From NCBI GenBank assembly GCA_030141605.1, contig JAQGDQ010000277.1:80001-144000 (forward strand): DNA of 64,000 nucleotides. Reading direction: 5' to 3'. Within the stretch, counting starts at the first letter, position 1; the number at the start of each line of letters is the position of its first letter. Shown here piece by piece: positions 37,964 to 50,882 of this stretch. The notes beneath the pieces were generated by a model. That model saw only the letters and a program-made list of their open reading frames with translations, ran no database searches and had not been told where the DNA came from. Source of the stretch: Tubiluchus corallicola (Eukaryota > Priapulida > Priapulimorpha > Priapulimorphida > Tubiluchidae). The position numbers and the translations under genes are program-made.

Positions 37964-38491
37964 TTATGATTTGGCCTGTTCTGCCTGCGGTGATTTGTTT
38001 ATTCCTTGTTGTTCTAACGTAGCTGAATGTTCCTTAGCTTTTAATCTTAGTGCATCTATACTCGACCGTCTCATGTCCATTCTTTCCGTATCATTTGCCA
38101 GAGAAGGACGAATTGCGGCCATTACCGGTGACGTCATCGTCGTTGGCGTCATGCCAAGACACGCCGCTGCAGCGGCGGCGTTGTAGTAGTTTGTTAACAA
38201 GCTGCTCAGGTGGTTTTTCCCGGGAAAGTAGGCGGCGGCGGCGGCGATAGGGTTCAGTCCCTGATTTAGGGCCAACATTGGATTCATTCCGGTCAAGTTG
38301 GCGATGCCGGCCGGAAAAGCCGGAGACCAAAGGTGCTCAGCGCCAGGTGGCAGGCCATACGGAGTGGGCAGCCTCGCCGCCATTTCCACACCTAGAGGAG
38401 AGATGTCACCGTGATGCAGGAAACTGGGGCTCTCACGCCCCAGGGCCTTCTCCCGTTTTCTCCACTTAGCCCTGCGGTTCTGGAACCAAAC
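37964..38491 (-). CDS. hbn: Homeobrain exon 3: homeodomain end, Ala/Pro-rich tail, OAR
   Basis: hbn encodes a Q50 PRD-class homeodomain factor of the anterior brain. The CDS joins 50882-50723, 49456-49194 and 38491-37964 (- strand), 316 residues. This exon follows CGTTCCAG and begins at homeodomain codon 47. It encodes residues 142-316 and ends in a stop. Residues 142-155 complete helix 3, with Gln50 and Asn51, then RKREK continues as in homeobrain/Arx proteins. The middle is Pro/Leu/Met-rich with two polyalanine runs: residues 224-228, encoded by five pure GCC codons (38231-38245), and residues 246-251. An OAR motif, RRSSIDALRLKAKEH, occupies residues 282-296 (38027-38071), then a 20-residue polar tail. 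The OAR alone would also fit Arx, but the exon 2 homeodomain half is homeobrain. Convergent with Rx. Confidence 0.93.
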   Translation of the reverse strand, partial: VWFQNRRAKWRKREKALGRESPSFLHHGDISPLGVEMAARLPTPYGLPPGAEHLWSPAFPAGIANLTGMNPMLALNQGLNPIAAAAAYFPGKNHLSSLLTNYYNAAAAAACLGMTPTTMTSPVMAAIRPSLANDTERMDMRRSSIDALRLKAKEHSATLEQQGINKSPQAEQAKS

Positions 38492-39054
38492 CTGGAACGA
38501 GAGAAAGCAATGCCTAGTTAGACAAGGATTATTGCTGAACCTGAATGTCAAGCAATATTAATTGAAGTATAATTATGTGCAATTTTCATTTTAGCTTATT
38601 ATCGGATTAGATGAAGCATTATACATAAACTATATGGCTAGAAACATCAAGTCTAGAGATAATTCGAAGGCAAACAATACTGATGAATCATTTCGCCGGA
38701 AGATCACAACCCTTAACCCATTCTCCTGCTAAGAAATTACTCGATTTCAGCGCCAAGTGAATTGGCGATAAAGCAAGTAGTAAATTAAGCTATTGTAAAG
38801 GTACAAAACTACAAGGTAAGGTTTTATTAGACACGCAATATTATGATTAGTTAACTTAAGTGCACAACGGGTTCTACAAGGGTCGGTCTGAGGCGGTTGC
38901 TATTTGGAAGAGACGGTGCACTTTAAGAAAAACTGATGATGTTTTATACTCGTGAGAAACTTAATTCCAACACAGAAGGGAATGTAGAGTCAAAGCATTA
39001 TCAAATGAAGTTTTCTCGTTTGGCTAGCAAACAAGTGTACGCGTATTTAGGCAA

Positions 39055-39142
39055 AGAGAGAGGGAGAAAAGAGAGAGAGAGAGAAAGAAAGAAGAGAAAG
39101 GGCGACAGGGAGAGAGCGAGAGAGAGAAAGAGAGAAAGTAAT
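39055..39142. repeat. Imperfect GA-rich tract
   Basis: GAGA and GAAA units with scattered substitutions. Confidence 0.85.
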
Positions 39143-40204
39143 ATATAAATAGAAAATGTTTTACATATAACTAGAGCGGAAAAAATATAATTAGATTATA
39201 ATATTATTATAATATAGATTATAGATTATTAAAATATATCAAAACGTCTTTAACCGTTAGTTTTAACATTATTTCTTCAAATTGCAGACTAAAGTTTATT
39301 ACTAAACTGCAGTACAGGTCGAAAGAAAGGCAGTTTTTTGGCTGATGTTGGTTTCGCTGGATTACCAGATAAGGACAAGCGAAATGTGCTTAGTTCACAA
39401 AGGTCACGTCTGCAAAGTCAAAGCATGGGGTTCGAGCGTAATCAAATGGCAAATCCCAGTTTCAGTGAATTATTTGCTTAACTAGTTTTGATACTTGACT
39501 TTTTCTTTCTTTTTTGTTCTTGCTTTTTCTTTATTCTTTCCTCTTTTCTTCTTCTCTTCTCTTTTTTCCTTTCCATTTCGTTCATTATTCATTCTTTTTT
39601 CATTCATTTACTCGTTCATTCATTCACTTACTCATTTATTCATTTATTTTCTCTCTTCTCATTTCATTTAGGATATGATAAGAGGAGCTTCAGTGTTACC
39701 CTTAAAAATAATATTATTCCTATAACCCCTATCATATAATTATAACAGTCTAAATGATGTAATGATAAAAAATTTGTTTGTAACTGAGAGTTGTGATACG
39801 AAAAATCAAGGTGTAATTGTGTGCTTTCACCTGAAGAAAACTGAAGAAAACATTTAAATAGCTAGGTGCATGAGTAAGAAACTGCTTGATTAATCAGTTA
39901 AATAAGTTAGCCGGTAAGCAGGTAGACAGGCAGCAAAGCACACAGAAGGACAATGAGGTGCGTGAACGGACCATATACACAACGAGACAAATAAAACGAA
40001 AACGACAAAGCGGCAGGTAGACAGTCGGACAGACAGTTATTCGGGGAAGGAAGACATGTAGACAAACTCAAACGCATGTTATTTAAGACGATTCGCATCT
40101 GTCAGGAAAAAGGTATTCCGTCAAGCTTTTGGGCATATACTGCTGTGTTGATTCTATAATTTTTATAAAATGATTTTAAGCTCAATAAATTCAATAAAAG
40201 AAGA

Positions 40205-40655
40205 GAGATGTGGCACATGAGATTGCAGATTGAAGTTCCGCGATGTACGTCGAAGGGTTAACCATCTTAACATAACATCTCGTTTTCACGCCTTTTCTTG
40301 AGTGGGATAATAAGATCAGAATCGAGTCGAGGAAAGCCATTAAACTTGGGATTCTCCACTTACGTTTTAATGACGAGTTATAATTCCTTAAGCAAACACC
40401 TGGATAACGTCTAATATCGCCTTAATTATGAAACAGTTAATAGACCTGCATGTGGCGCTGCAGTCGGATTAACACACCAAGTCGGAAATGAGCTACTGAT
40501 TCTTATGTGACAAAACACACGTCAGTCGCTGATTTTCAGAGCGAATGCCTAAATGCGTAAGGCCTAACATGAACCACTCTAGTTAGTAGTATCATATCAA
40601 TTGTTCCACTTATCTGGAGGAGGACTCGAAAGCATGTTGTTCCTCCTCCTCCTCA
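40205..40655. promoter_or_regulatory. Candidate conserved block in hbn intron 2
   Basis: Complex, GC-richer stretch containing a TCGAGTCGAGG-like duplication, TAATTATG near 40423 and the palindrome-like CATGTGGCGCTGCAG near 40450. No open frame. Possible intronic enhancer, composition only. Confidence 0.27.
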
Positions 40656-42419
40656 CAGTGACTCGTTTATTTTATTTTATAATGTATAAAAAATTTGTAT
40701 GTATGTTTATATGTACGATTTGCTGTGGAATAAATTCATAATTCATAAACTTAGCAACTTAGACACAGGAATTGGGTTTATCAAATTGCCACATAATAAT
40801 GTGATTGATTCAGTCGTTTTTAGTTGCTACAGGTCTCTAGCTTAATCTTAATGAACTACCAAAGTGCAAACACACTATGCAGATAACAACCGCCTCTATA
40901 CTTAACCACCTCTCTTTTCTTAAGCAGTCCAAACGCGTCTTCCTTAAATTGCCAAGACAAACTGGATGGCATGTGATTGGTATTACAGAAAATAGCTTTA
41001 CAGTGGTAACGTGTCAATTGAGGCAATCATTCTCCTTCCTGTCCATTCAAAGTAGTAATAATAACCACAATGGAAAATATTATTAAAAATAATTCTCGTA
41101 TCATGTTTGGACGTGAAAAGAAAATTTTCCAATTTAGGCAACCACTTGTTGCCTTTGTGCACGTGTAATAAGCTATTCTTATGTTTCCAGTCACGTGACC
41201 TGAGCAAGTTTGTCGGTTTATTTAATGTAATGTCCTAGTGTATTAGTCTTACATGCATATTATTATTATAAGCTTTTGGATATAATTTCTCATTACTATT
41301 TAAACACAAGAATACACATTTATTAAGGGTTATTGTACATAGTTATACATATCGTGCCACGATGTGCTGGTTTATCCTATTGTCCTGTTATTCAAATCAC
41401 GGGAAATGACAAAACTAATAAAATTACAGTTAGACCTGAAAGGTAAAATATAAGTATTAATTACGGCAAGCGTGGGCTAATACAAGCTCCAAATTTTAGG
41501 TAATCAAAAGGCCTAACAGGCTGGCTAAGTTAGTCGCAGTCAATTACCGCAGAAAATATAACAACAATGCTTATTGCGACTTTAAAAAAAACAAATCAAC
41601 ATTGTATCATTCTTCTTGTTAATAAGAAACAAGAGAGCTACAGTCAGCTTATAAGAATTAGAAATATAAACGAAATGTGCCATCTTAAAACTACAGCTAA
41701 CGAAATAACGAGACCTATATACAGTGTATTTATTTGTAACAAAGAAACGTGGAGCACGATTTTGCACTTCATTCATTGGCTTGTTAATCATAAAGTGGAG
41801 AGTGAGTTAAAAATCTCACTTATAACTGAAGCATGACATTGCATTAATTTTACAAACATACACGTGTTAATTTTTATTAGGAACAGTGCAGAAAAACATG
41901 GATGAACCCTCTCCTTTGAAGATGTTGTATGTACAGTTTGTCCAAACAGGCAGCTGCAGCTCATGTAATTAAATTTCGAACAACGAATTTTGGTAATTGG
42001 GGAATAGAAGCAGATCGAACACTTAATCAAAAGCTTCAAATATCTGAAATAGTACGTCAGAAAAGAATACGATACGTGATTTTGCATACCGTGCCTTTCA
42101 TACAGTAGCAGCCTCTTGAAAGTGATTGAATATGTAGAGTATGTCTATATACATGTATATAGAAGACTCTTATATATGTAAGTGTCACCTGTTTTGCAAT
42201 TAAAATTTTTATCTTAGTTCCATGTAATTTAAAATAGAGATTTTGTTTCATTAAGGCTTGTAACTGTTTCTCAGAATTTTCTACCATTTTAAATGCGACA
42301 TTTACTTTTACTGTGAATCTCCCCTTCGAAAGTGGAAATTAACAAGGATAAAAATAGTTTTTACAGCCTTGCTCCATCTACATGAGTGGTTTTAGAGTTT
42401 AAAATAAGTTGATTTCGCT

Positions 42420-42915
42420 TATCACACACGAAGCGAATCTTTTGGATCACCCGGTAACATAGAACCGCCCTTTCAAAGTGACAAGCGTGCAGTTAATTTC
42501 GAGAACCTAACATCTTCCACAAATATTATCATGAAGCCGCTGTGTGGCGCTGAAACAACAGTGCAGTCAAAAACTGCGGACAATGCATGAGAATAGTTGA
42601 TAGCGCCACTAAAGGCTCTGGCAATCATGTCATTAAGCATTTATTAAGACAGGCAATTATGCGTCAGCTTCCCTTCTACGCACGTTATGTAGTAAATTGC
42701 GCCGTTGAATGCCGATGAACGTCTAATCAGCGTAATCAAGTATAATCACTCTTTCAATATTAATCTTAACTCAATTCGCGGATATTTTATGCTTGTGTAC
42801 ACAAGGGTTCCGTGCCACGTTGGATAAATATTAATAAAGCGGACATCAGTCAGGCAAAACACGCATGTTGGGCAGCAATTGGTGCCCTAATTGGTACCGG
42901 GGGAGAGGCATTTCT
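42420..42915. promoter_or_regulatory. Candidate conserved block in hbn intron 2
   Basis: GC- and CpG-richer than its flanks, high complexity, with TGTGGCGCTGAAAC (42543-42556) and TAGCGCCACTAAAG (42601-42614) in opposite orientation and several TAAT cores (for example TCTAATCAGCGTAATC near 42723-42738). No reading frame. Confidence 0.3.
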
Positions 42916-42954
42916 CATTTCTTAATAAACAAAATTAACAGTTAAGAAACGGAA

Positions 42955-43010
42955 AAAATACTACGTTTCAAACTACCGTTGCCGTTTATCTTCAGGTGAA
43001 AGAATGAGAA
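42955..43010 (-). mobile_element. Fragment of a hairpin-bearing repeat (copy 2)
   Basis: On the - strand CTGAAGA, a one-base spacer, an imperfect stem-loop closed by AAAC/GTTT, then GAAACGT. Homologous to 26820-26880: both share GGTAGTTTGAAACGT. Confidence 0.5.
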
Positions 43011-43599
43011 GGAAAACAGGAAAAAGATCACATGAAATACGATTTTTTGGGCGAGTTTCTTGTACTATTAACACACGGTGTTCGCTTAGAAAAGGTTGCT
43101 TTCATATAAAAACAACATAGAAGCATAACAAAATAAGAATAACAAGGAAAAAATACAGAAGTATAAGAACAATGGCCACAGTCGCAGACTGTGACACAAC
43201 ACAACAGAGTGAGACGCAACAAAAACTTATGTGGAACTTAGTTAATGTCATATTTCTAGCAAAAAAGGAAAACATAAAACAAAACAATTATTGAGGATTT
43301 AAACCTCTGATGCAGTGTGATTGTCCCACATCGTGCTTAATTTTGTGACGCAAATAGGCCTAAAGATGTAGCAAGCAGTGTGTCCTGTAACACTTGTGCC
43401 TTGGTGACAACAGACTTCTGGTGACAATTTGTCTATTGCAAGAGAAACATACATGCATATATATATATATATTTTCCCAAAAGTTTTCCTAAATCCATTT
43501 TGGACAAACAATCGTCATGTTATTAAAACGTTTTTGTTCAGTCTGCTCCTTCCGAATATTACAGTAAAAGAAGACATTTTACCCGAAATCGTATAAGTA

Positions 43600-43830
43600 A
43601 CAATTTAATCACGAGTTTTGCTAAACCAATTAGACTGTTAAATTGATTTCAGCTACAGCTAAATAAAGATCTCCGCTATTGTCAGAACGACTGTTACAGG
43701 CTGTCTGTATGACGTGATCTCCATACGCCCAGTATTTAATTGAATGGAAATGGCAGGAAATTAGCCGACGGCTATTATATGGGTCTTTACGTCGTAATTT
43801 ACTGGCGTTTCTCAGCTTGTAACAACGTAT
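43600..43830. promoter_or_regulatory. Candidate conserved block in hbn intron 2
   Basis: Short complex block with CCAATTAG near 43626, ACGTGATC, and TTTAATTGAATGG near 43735; no frame. Confidence 0.25.
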
Positions 43831-44329
43831 TTATTTTATGGCAATAAAGTGCACCCGGTCTTTGTCAGTCATGCTAATATATCTGTCTTTTATTGAAATC
43901 AATAAAAAGCTTATTGAGCAAGTTTCGGTCCATAAGATTGATAGAATACTAATAATGCAAAAGATATGCGCACGATGGAGTATGGTGTGCAATGAAAACG
44001 GAAAGAGGAAAAAAGAGAGAAGAAAGAAAGAAAGAAAGAAGATGTCGTTGTGCTGATTAACGTAGGAAAATTGAATCAGAATTTGATGACTAAGTAGGCA
44101 TTGATAAATAATTGTCAAAAAATTATTGCAGAAACTTAAAAATTGCTTAACAACGGTAATCGTTAAAAGATTTGTGTTCATTTGTTGACACAACCACTTC
44201 AACAAATGCTTTGTTTTATCAACAATATCGCCAAAAGTAAAGCTATTAAGAGATGATTTATATTAATTCTGTATAAATACAAATGAATACAAATCTGTAT
44301 TGTGATGAATCTGCTTAGAGACAAAGAAG

Positions 44330-44760
44330 TCGTTTATGCGGAGTTCACCAGCTACTACAGGAGTATTAGCAAAAGCGTAATCACTTTACGTAATGCGCAT
44401 TAAATTGCCCGTAAACTAGAGCGAATTTACGAATGGAGGTACGATTTTCGACAGTTAATTTCTGCTATTTTGCCGAAAGTTAAACCGTCTCTTTACAGAA
44501 TTGGCAGCATGTAGTGGGCTGGTGAAAGACGACCGGCGTACATATACATTATCGAATTACCGACTGAAATGCGGTCTAAGTTGATAATTATGAAGCTCAG
44601 CTTCGTACCTTTTTATAAATGGCGCATTTATTAGGCGACAACCGACTTGCTGCTTACTGCATTAATGCGCCTGTGCGAATTTCTAAGCCGCGTAATCAGC
44701 TGGTGGTTCAACCTGCACTTTGGCACAATAAGAATTAAAATGGTAAAAGAGGCATAAACA
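44330..44760. promoter_or_regulatory. Candidate conserved block in hbn intron 2
   Basis: CpG-containing complex sequence with multiple TAAT/ATTA cores, GCGTAATCAC and GCGTAATCAGC repeats of a GTAATC homeodomain-type core (near 44375 and 44690), and no frame. Confidence 0.28.
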
Positions 44761-45116
44761 TCTTGATGAAAAAGAATTCAGCGCCAAAGATGTTTTCCTT
44801 AATTTTTTATTTATGGTTATTGCTTCTTTTAATTGGTTGTTTCTTTAGTACTGCACCCAGGATAATATTTGTAAGTTTCAGTGTTTTGTGTCCGTGAATG
44901 TCACACCCCGTGACTGGATCAGCACTCAGGAAGTTAAGGAAAAATTAGCTCTGTCACAGCATGAGGTTGTTACAATGTGCTAACAATACTATGTGGACGT
45001 CTTTACTAACGTAAAGATGAGGAGGGAGAGTGAGGAAAAGAAAGCGTGTTGGAGTGAATGACTGTGAACGAGAGAACCACTGAGCTAACATCAACAGTTT
45101 TCTTACGTTCAATTGC

Positions 45117-45229
45117 TTGTCTGAACGTAGGTATGCATAACTGCCGAGAAGATGATTGTCTAAACGCACGACTGCCGCAAAAAAGATGATTGCCTGAATG
45201 TACGACTGCATGACTGTCGTAAAAATGGA
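45117..45229 (-). repeat. ~38-bp tandem repeat, three units
   Basis: Units at about 45117-45155, 45156-45189 and 45190-45229 share TTGTCTGAACGTA-like starts and CTGCCG..AAAGATGA-like ends, with small indels. Confidence 0.75.
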
Positions 45230-45867
45230 CGTGTAAAACCTTCTTGAGTTTAACAACAAAATTTCTATTAATCAGTATTTCTTTACTAGTTATTTATTTT
45301 CTAATTCTGAATGCGTTGTCATTATGCAGAGTATTCTAAAATAAACTGTACAGGAGAAATATAGTAAAGTGAACCTGAACTTCTGTGTTATGACATCATA
45401 ATGACGTAAAAGTACTTTATATTTCGCAGTACTTACTAGACTTTGTATGTTGCAATACTAAAGTCAAGCTGTTGTTAATGTACTAATTCTTTTGGGAAAG
45501 CCTGTAGTTACTGTCTTAAATTTAAATCAGAGCAGGGGTAATTTTTACGAACATGTTCTATTGGAACCTGCCAGGAGCATCGTGTCACTGTATACAGAGA
45601 AAACATTTGAAAAGCTAATTTTACCCTGTCAGGCGAATACAGACAGCAATTTCTGTGACATCAAAAGAAAACTGGAAAGTATTTCATCAGCTGATTAGGG
45701 CACGGCGTAAGGTTATTTCACTACACCGGCGTTAGTAAATTTACTATTATGCACAAAAAATTTGAAATTTATTAATGTCTGTACAAAACTGAACCAAACG
45801 GCTTGTTTGTCAATTGCATTAAGCAACTGATATTTTCTTCCATAGAGGTCAAGGCTGCAAATAAACT

Positions 45868-45975
45868 TATCGTCACCATCATCATCACACCATGACGACG
45901 ACGACCACCACCACCACCACCACCACCACCATCGTCATTGTTAACGTTATCATCACCATAATCATCATTGTCATA
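45868..45975. repeat. Imperfect (ATC)n-(ACC)n trinucleotide repeat
   Basis: ATC units, about 30 bp of ACC, then ATC/TTATC units. No gene. Confidence 0.9.
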
Positions 45976-48900
45976 ATTAATATAGTGGTTATACACACAC
46001 ATACATATAATAAACACGTATACACTCCTTGTAGTACTTATATTGCAGACTTATAATGTTTCACAGAATAATAAGACCTAAAATTTTAATAAAACTTTAT
46101 TACGTTAACTATAATTTGGTCTATTGTTCAAAATTTTTAGATTTTAGATGTAAATTTATTTTGATGTTTAATTTTGTTACAATTACGTACAAGCTGTGAC
46201 GCATATTTGCCATCATTTTTTTCAGATTTGACAAAAATTGAACACCACGGCAAAACTACAATACGTCGTAAAAAGAAAGTCCACTGTCTTATCAAGGTAC
46301 GCGCGCCTGTCATAGCTGTATAGGTAGATATGTTTCACTACTATGACTCGTAATCCATTTTATTGTAAAACTATATATGAATAGTTTTATAATGTTAGCT
46401 GGAGAATGGACTGATAAGAAATAATAACACTTCTCTGTTGTAATACTTGCATGTTATTTTGTAATCAGGATAATATAATGTGCTCAGGGTAATACAGAAC
46501 CTTTTTTCTAGGGGATACCAAAACAACCGATACAAGTAATAATAAACAGCAATTTATTATAGTGTACCATAGTATATTATCAGTATTGCTGAATCTATCA
46601 TAAACTCTCAGAAACCTCTCCAGGTCTTGTAATTCTGAGGGAAAATGATCGGAGCAGCAAAACTCCTTGTTAATTTTTTTATCGAACTGAATGGCCTGGT
46701 ATTCACCTGACTTCAATGCCAATATAAACATTTAACTGGAGAGTTCACAAAAGAGAGGGGGGACGCTGAGATGATCAATAAACATACTTGGCATTCAACA
46801 GATTTGTGTTTCTAAGGGTCAAACTGAATTCAGTAAAATTCAAGCAATTAGGCCTACTGATCATACTAATATTAGTAATAACCAAGTAACTTGGTTAGTA
46901 CAACCAAGTAAGTAATATTACTTGATTATTGTAATAGAATATTATAACAACATTTAGGTCGCAGAATATTGTAATATTCATATTGTTTTACCGTGCATTG
47001 AAACATTGTACGCGCATGCGTCTAAAATAATGCGCTTTGCAGTTCACTGCAATATAGCCTATTGCCTTGGTCGAGTTTTTTGTTAATATTTAACTGGATT
47101 TCAACATTTTAGAAATCAAACAGTTTTATTCAATGTTTTCATTTCGCCTATGAAAACTTTGTTTTGTTGCTTTACAGATTTAGGACATTTACATACGTGT
47201 GACTGAATGGGGGGCTTTATTTACCATCAGCTATTGATTGCACGTCACCCACATTGTTACCCCCCACTATCCAGGAACGAAATTATTTCAAGCTTGTTTA
47301 ATCTGAGAGAAATAAGTTTATTTTCTGACTTCATGAGGCGTTTTTCTATAGAAATGCGCAGAGATTCAACAACTCTTTTCAGATCGTGATTACCTGAATA
47401 ATTGGTAACACCTAGTTGTAGCCTTGCCGTATTTTTCTTACCTTTTTTGCACAAATTTCATTTTGTTGTGACTCACTAACTGTGACGGCTTAGAAATACA
47501 TGTTTGTGTTTGGACAAATTGCTAATTTATTATGTTTTTGTTTTGAATAAGATTTGTAAAGGTTTAGATCGTTATCATGTGAATTTACTGCTTCTTTGCA
47601 AGAGATTAATATTTATTGTTTCCTTGTTTATGTAGTTAGCATATTTCATAATCAAAATATTACACAAAGTTATTATAAATGTAAAAAATATTCATCAAAT
47701 TAAAATATATTTCGTTTATAATTAACGCAACTTATAGCTTTATGTTGAGGTGTTTAGAGAAATTAATTAAATTTTTTTCAAAATAAGTTCCAAAATCAAT
47801 TTAAATCTCAAGATTAATCTTACAAATCAGATTGCTTTGCAAGTTGAGTTTGAGTATGCAAAAATCGCTGTTATAAAACAATTAGCAAATCATTTTTAAT
47901 TCGGAATTTTGAAGAACTGAAGAATAAATAATATTCAAACAATCGTAAACCGTCGTTTGAAAGGTTTAACAGTTTTTCAATTTGCGAATTTGCCTGTTGT
48001 CTTCAACCGGCAAAAATAATTTGTTAGGCATTAAATTTTAATTTAGTTGCAAAATTTAAAAGATGAAAATTTGAAAGTGACGTACACCTCGATTTGTTAA
48101 CGAAGTTCTTCCTATTATAGGTTGAATTTAGAAACTTTATAAAAACAATTTATTAATAAATATGCATGTAAAATATTTTGTAAATTGTAAGCCCAAATAT
48201 ATTTGTTGTATATATAGAAAGAGTGCAACAATTTGACCTTTATCATCTTTTATGTTAGAGAAAGAATTGTTCACGCAAATGACTTTAAAGATGGATCTTG
48301 GAGTCATCATCAAAAGTAATATGCTAAATTTGAACAATCATTAATAAACTATCATACAAATTTAGGATTATAATATGTTGCCTCTTTTGCCTATTACCAA
48401 CAAAATTGTTGCATTAAACTAGTTTCTTCTGGTAAATGTTTATTTTTACACCTAATTGTACACCTTCTTAAAAACTAGTTTTTTGATGTGCTTCAAATAC
48501 CAGTGGTGGAATTAACGAACTTAACGAAGAAAAACTTATAACACTATTACCAAAACGAGATAATTGTGCTGTCTACACAATAACTTTCGTACAAATGTGC
48601 TAGACTTATTTGAATTTTACTAAATGTTTGTAGCTGAAATGATAATATATCAAGGATATTTTCCAAAAGATGTTGTGCATGCAAACTATATACAGGCCAT
48701 TACTTTATTGAGTTGTAGCTTATGCATAAGTATCACGTTGTAAAACATTGTATCAAACTGCGCCTACATTTTTTAATTTTGTGGAATAATCATGAACAAA
48801 ATGTTTCGCATATAATTTGCAAATTAAGTAATTATAAAGCGACTAAGATGCTAAAATACTGTAAGTTTACTAAGATAAAATAAACTCAACTAATTACAAA

Positions 48901-49193
48901 GAATGAGTTGTTAGCCACCCTCCTCCCAATAATTATATTGTTAGTAATGGGTTAAAACATATTAAATTTAGGATTTGGGATTTGATACATTGGGATCTTA
49001 TAGTAATTAAATTTAGCCTTAATAATTGCTTAAATGTATGTAGTGCTTGTCTCAGTTTAAAATTACTGTGTACGTGTATACCTCATATACTAATAATACT
49101 CAAAATTGAGTCCAAACTATTCACTCTGTCCTATGATTGGAGTAAATTTGGCTTCATTAAGATATCACTAATGATCAGCAAACGCAAACAAAC

Positions 49194-49456
49194 CTGAACT
49201 CTTGCTTCACTAAGATCCAGTCTCATTGCTAACTCTTCTCGAGTAAATACGTCTGGATATTGGGTTTTTTCGAAGGCCCTTTCCAACTGATGTAGTTGGA
49301 ACGTGGTAAAGGTGGTTCTACTTCTTCGAATTTTACGCGGTTTGCCACCAGGGGACTCATCGTCGCCGTCGCCAGAGTCTAATTCCAGATTACCCGGTGA
49401 CCCTGGTTCATGATCCACGTCCACGGTAAGTTCTTTATCTGGGTCTGGATGAGTGC
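49194..49456 (-). CDS. hbn: Homeobrain exon 2: acidic linker and homeodomain residues 1-46
   Basis: Exon 2 follows ATTTTCAG and ends at CAG before GTTTGT. It carries residues 54 (split codon) to 141. Residues 55-90 form an acidic, Gly/Asp/Ser-rich linker. Residues 96-141 are homeodomain positions 1-46. Helix 1 has [15 protein letters not shown], then [17 protein letters not shown] and LSEARVQ. The [19 protein letters not shown] stretch is the homeobrain signature: Arx has [20 protein letters not shown] instead. Arg5, Phe8, Leu16 and Phe20 of the homeodomain core are all present. No indels or stops. Joining exon 1 (phase 1) with this exon restores a Gly codon and keeps the frame, which supports the model. 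Confidence 0.96.
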
Positions 49457-49612
49457 CTGAAAATAAGGCGTAATTTAAGACAGAATTCTATTTTTTTATT
49501 GTTAAGTATAAAAGCAAAATGGGATCATAAAAACTGTAAAACTGTTTTTCTTCCTCTTTTACACACACTCTCTCTCACCCGTTTGTCCCTGCACTCTTCC
49601 TCTCCTCTTTCA

Positions 49613-49665
<53 letters not shown>

Positions 49666-50722
49666 CTCTCTTTTTCTTCCAATGTCTTGGACTTATTGGT
49701 AAAAGTGCACTGAAGACATGCCTATCAATACGGACAAACTAAACGTTTGCTAGGTGTAAACTTTTCAATTTGTGAATATTTGTAAATAGTTTTAAGCCTT
49801 TTATCACTATTATCTTGATATTCGAGTTTAGTACACGTCTTAACCAATTTCGAAATTTTAACGGCAATTTCACTTATGATATGCATGTATAACTTCAAGC
49901 AAACATTTGCAATTTCTACAACTTTAAGAAATATAATTGAAAAAATTATGGAAATTCAGTAAATCTGGTTTTGTATTTAATAGCCGAATTTCCTAGTAAT
50001 CTTAAAGCAGTTAGTAAAACCATTTAAATCTAATAAATATCTGTGCTGATGAATTTCACGTTGTAATAGTGCAATGGTGAATGATAGTGGTAGATTATCT
50101 AAAAACTTTAGCGTTATTTCACTTATTACGAAATAACAAATTCCTACGCAAACATAAAATTAAAAATCTCTGTGTAGTAGATTTGAATACACTGAATATA
50201 TTTACAAGGTATATACAACATATACTAAGCTCAATACACCAATATTAAACTTGCTGGAAAATCAAAATATCTAATGCACCCCTGTTCACACGTCAAAACA
50301 CAATGAGTAGATGATTAGATAACTTTTGTAAGTTGCATCCATCATATTGTTATGGCATTTTGATAAGGCTATCATCGACCCTTTTTATACTTCTTATTTG
50401 AGGCTATGCCAAAAAAATCACTAATGCAATACAGAAGGACAGATAGATAGAAATTTTCTTATTTGCCGTATTCTGTTACATAGACGCATATAACAATACC
50501 TCAATGCATACTTAGTTTACATGCCAAGATTAATGTAAATAGCGGATTCTTGGCAATTGCGTTATGAGCATAATCTAAGTAAATGAACTAAATTGATACT
50601 ATAAAGATTAGTATATATTCGGCATCATATAAACTGCTGTTACACTGCTATTAATCTACATGTTCCGATATAGTATTTGTCTATTATACTATTAGTCTAC
50701 TGAACCCAGTAATTAGACATAC
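49457..50722 (-). other. hbn intron 1 (1.27 kb)
   Basis: Donor AAAAG/GTATGT, acceptor TTTTCAG/GC, phase 1. AT-rich, with a (CT)n tract at 49617-49662 and no other structure seen. Confidence 0.85.
49617..49662. repeat. (CT)n microsatellite in hbn intron 1
   Basis: About 46 bp of CT dinucleotides flanked by pyrimidine-rich sequence. Confidence 0.95.
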
Positions 50723-50882
50723 CTTTTGTTTGCGAAGAGGCGGCTTCAAAAGCCGTGATGACCTTATTGCTATGTCCTTTATTATCATTTCCCAAAATGC
50801 TGTCGATACTATAGTTACTGCGTGAACTAGGACTGACCAGCACTCTTTTCTCTTGCATCATTCCAGAGACCGGTGTTTCCAT
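50723..50882 (-). CDS. hbn: Homeobrain exon 1: start and eh1/octapeptide repression motif
   Basis: Exon 1 encodes residues 1-53 plus the first base of codon 54. The ATG at 50882 is the first in-frame ATG after an in-frame TAA (50924-50922), with G at +4. The octapeptide YSIDSILG (residues 24-31; 50790-50813) is the eh1-class motif that binds Groucho/TLE corepressors, found near the N terminus of homeobrain, Rx and related PRD-class proteins. The exon ends AAAAG before a good donor, GTATGT, and phase matches exon 2. Upstream non-coding exons cannot be excluded. The assignment rests on the motif, the reading-frame match and position 1.3 kb before the homeobox exon. Confidence 0.87.

Larger units (their letters stand above)
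38492..49193 (-). other. hbn intron 2 (10.7 kb)
   Basis: Bounded by CAG/GTTTGT at the donor and TTCCAG/GTTTGG at the acceptor, phase 0, between homeodomain codons 46 and 47. Rx is cut at the same codon, the classic PRD-class intron position. Contents: GA-rich sequence at 39055-39140, pyrimidine-rich and TTCATT-rich sequence at 39508-39660, a repeat fragment near 42963, a 38-bp tandem repeat, a trinucleotide repeat at 45860-45970, and several candidate regulatory blocks. 46020-49190 is AT-rich with nothing recognised. Confidence 0.9.

Noticed and set aside
49131-49193. Extension of hbn exon 2 beyond VQ giving a truncated homeodomain
   Set aside because: A good GTTTGT donor sits at the conserved codon 46/47 boundary; the extension is intron.
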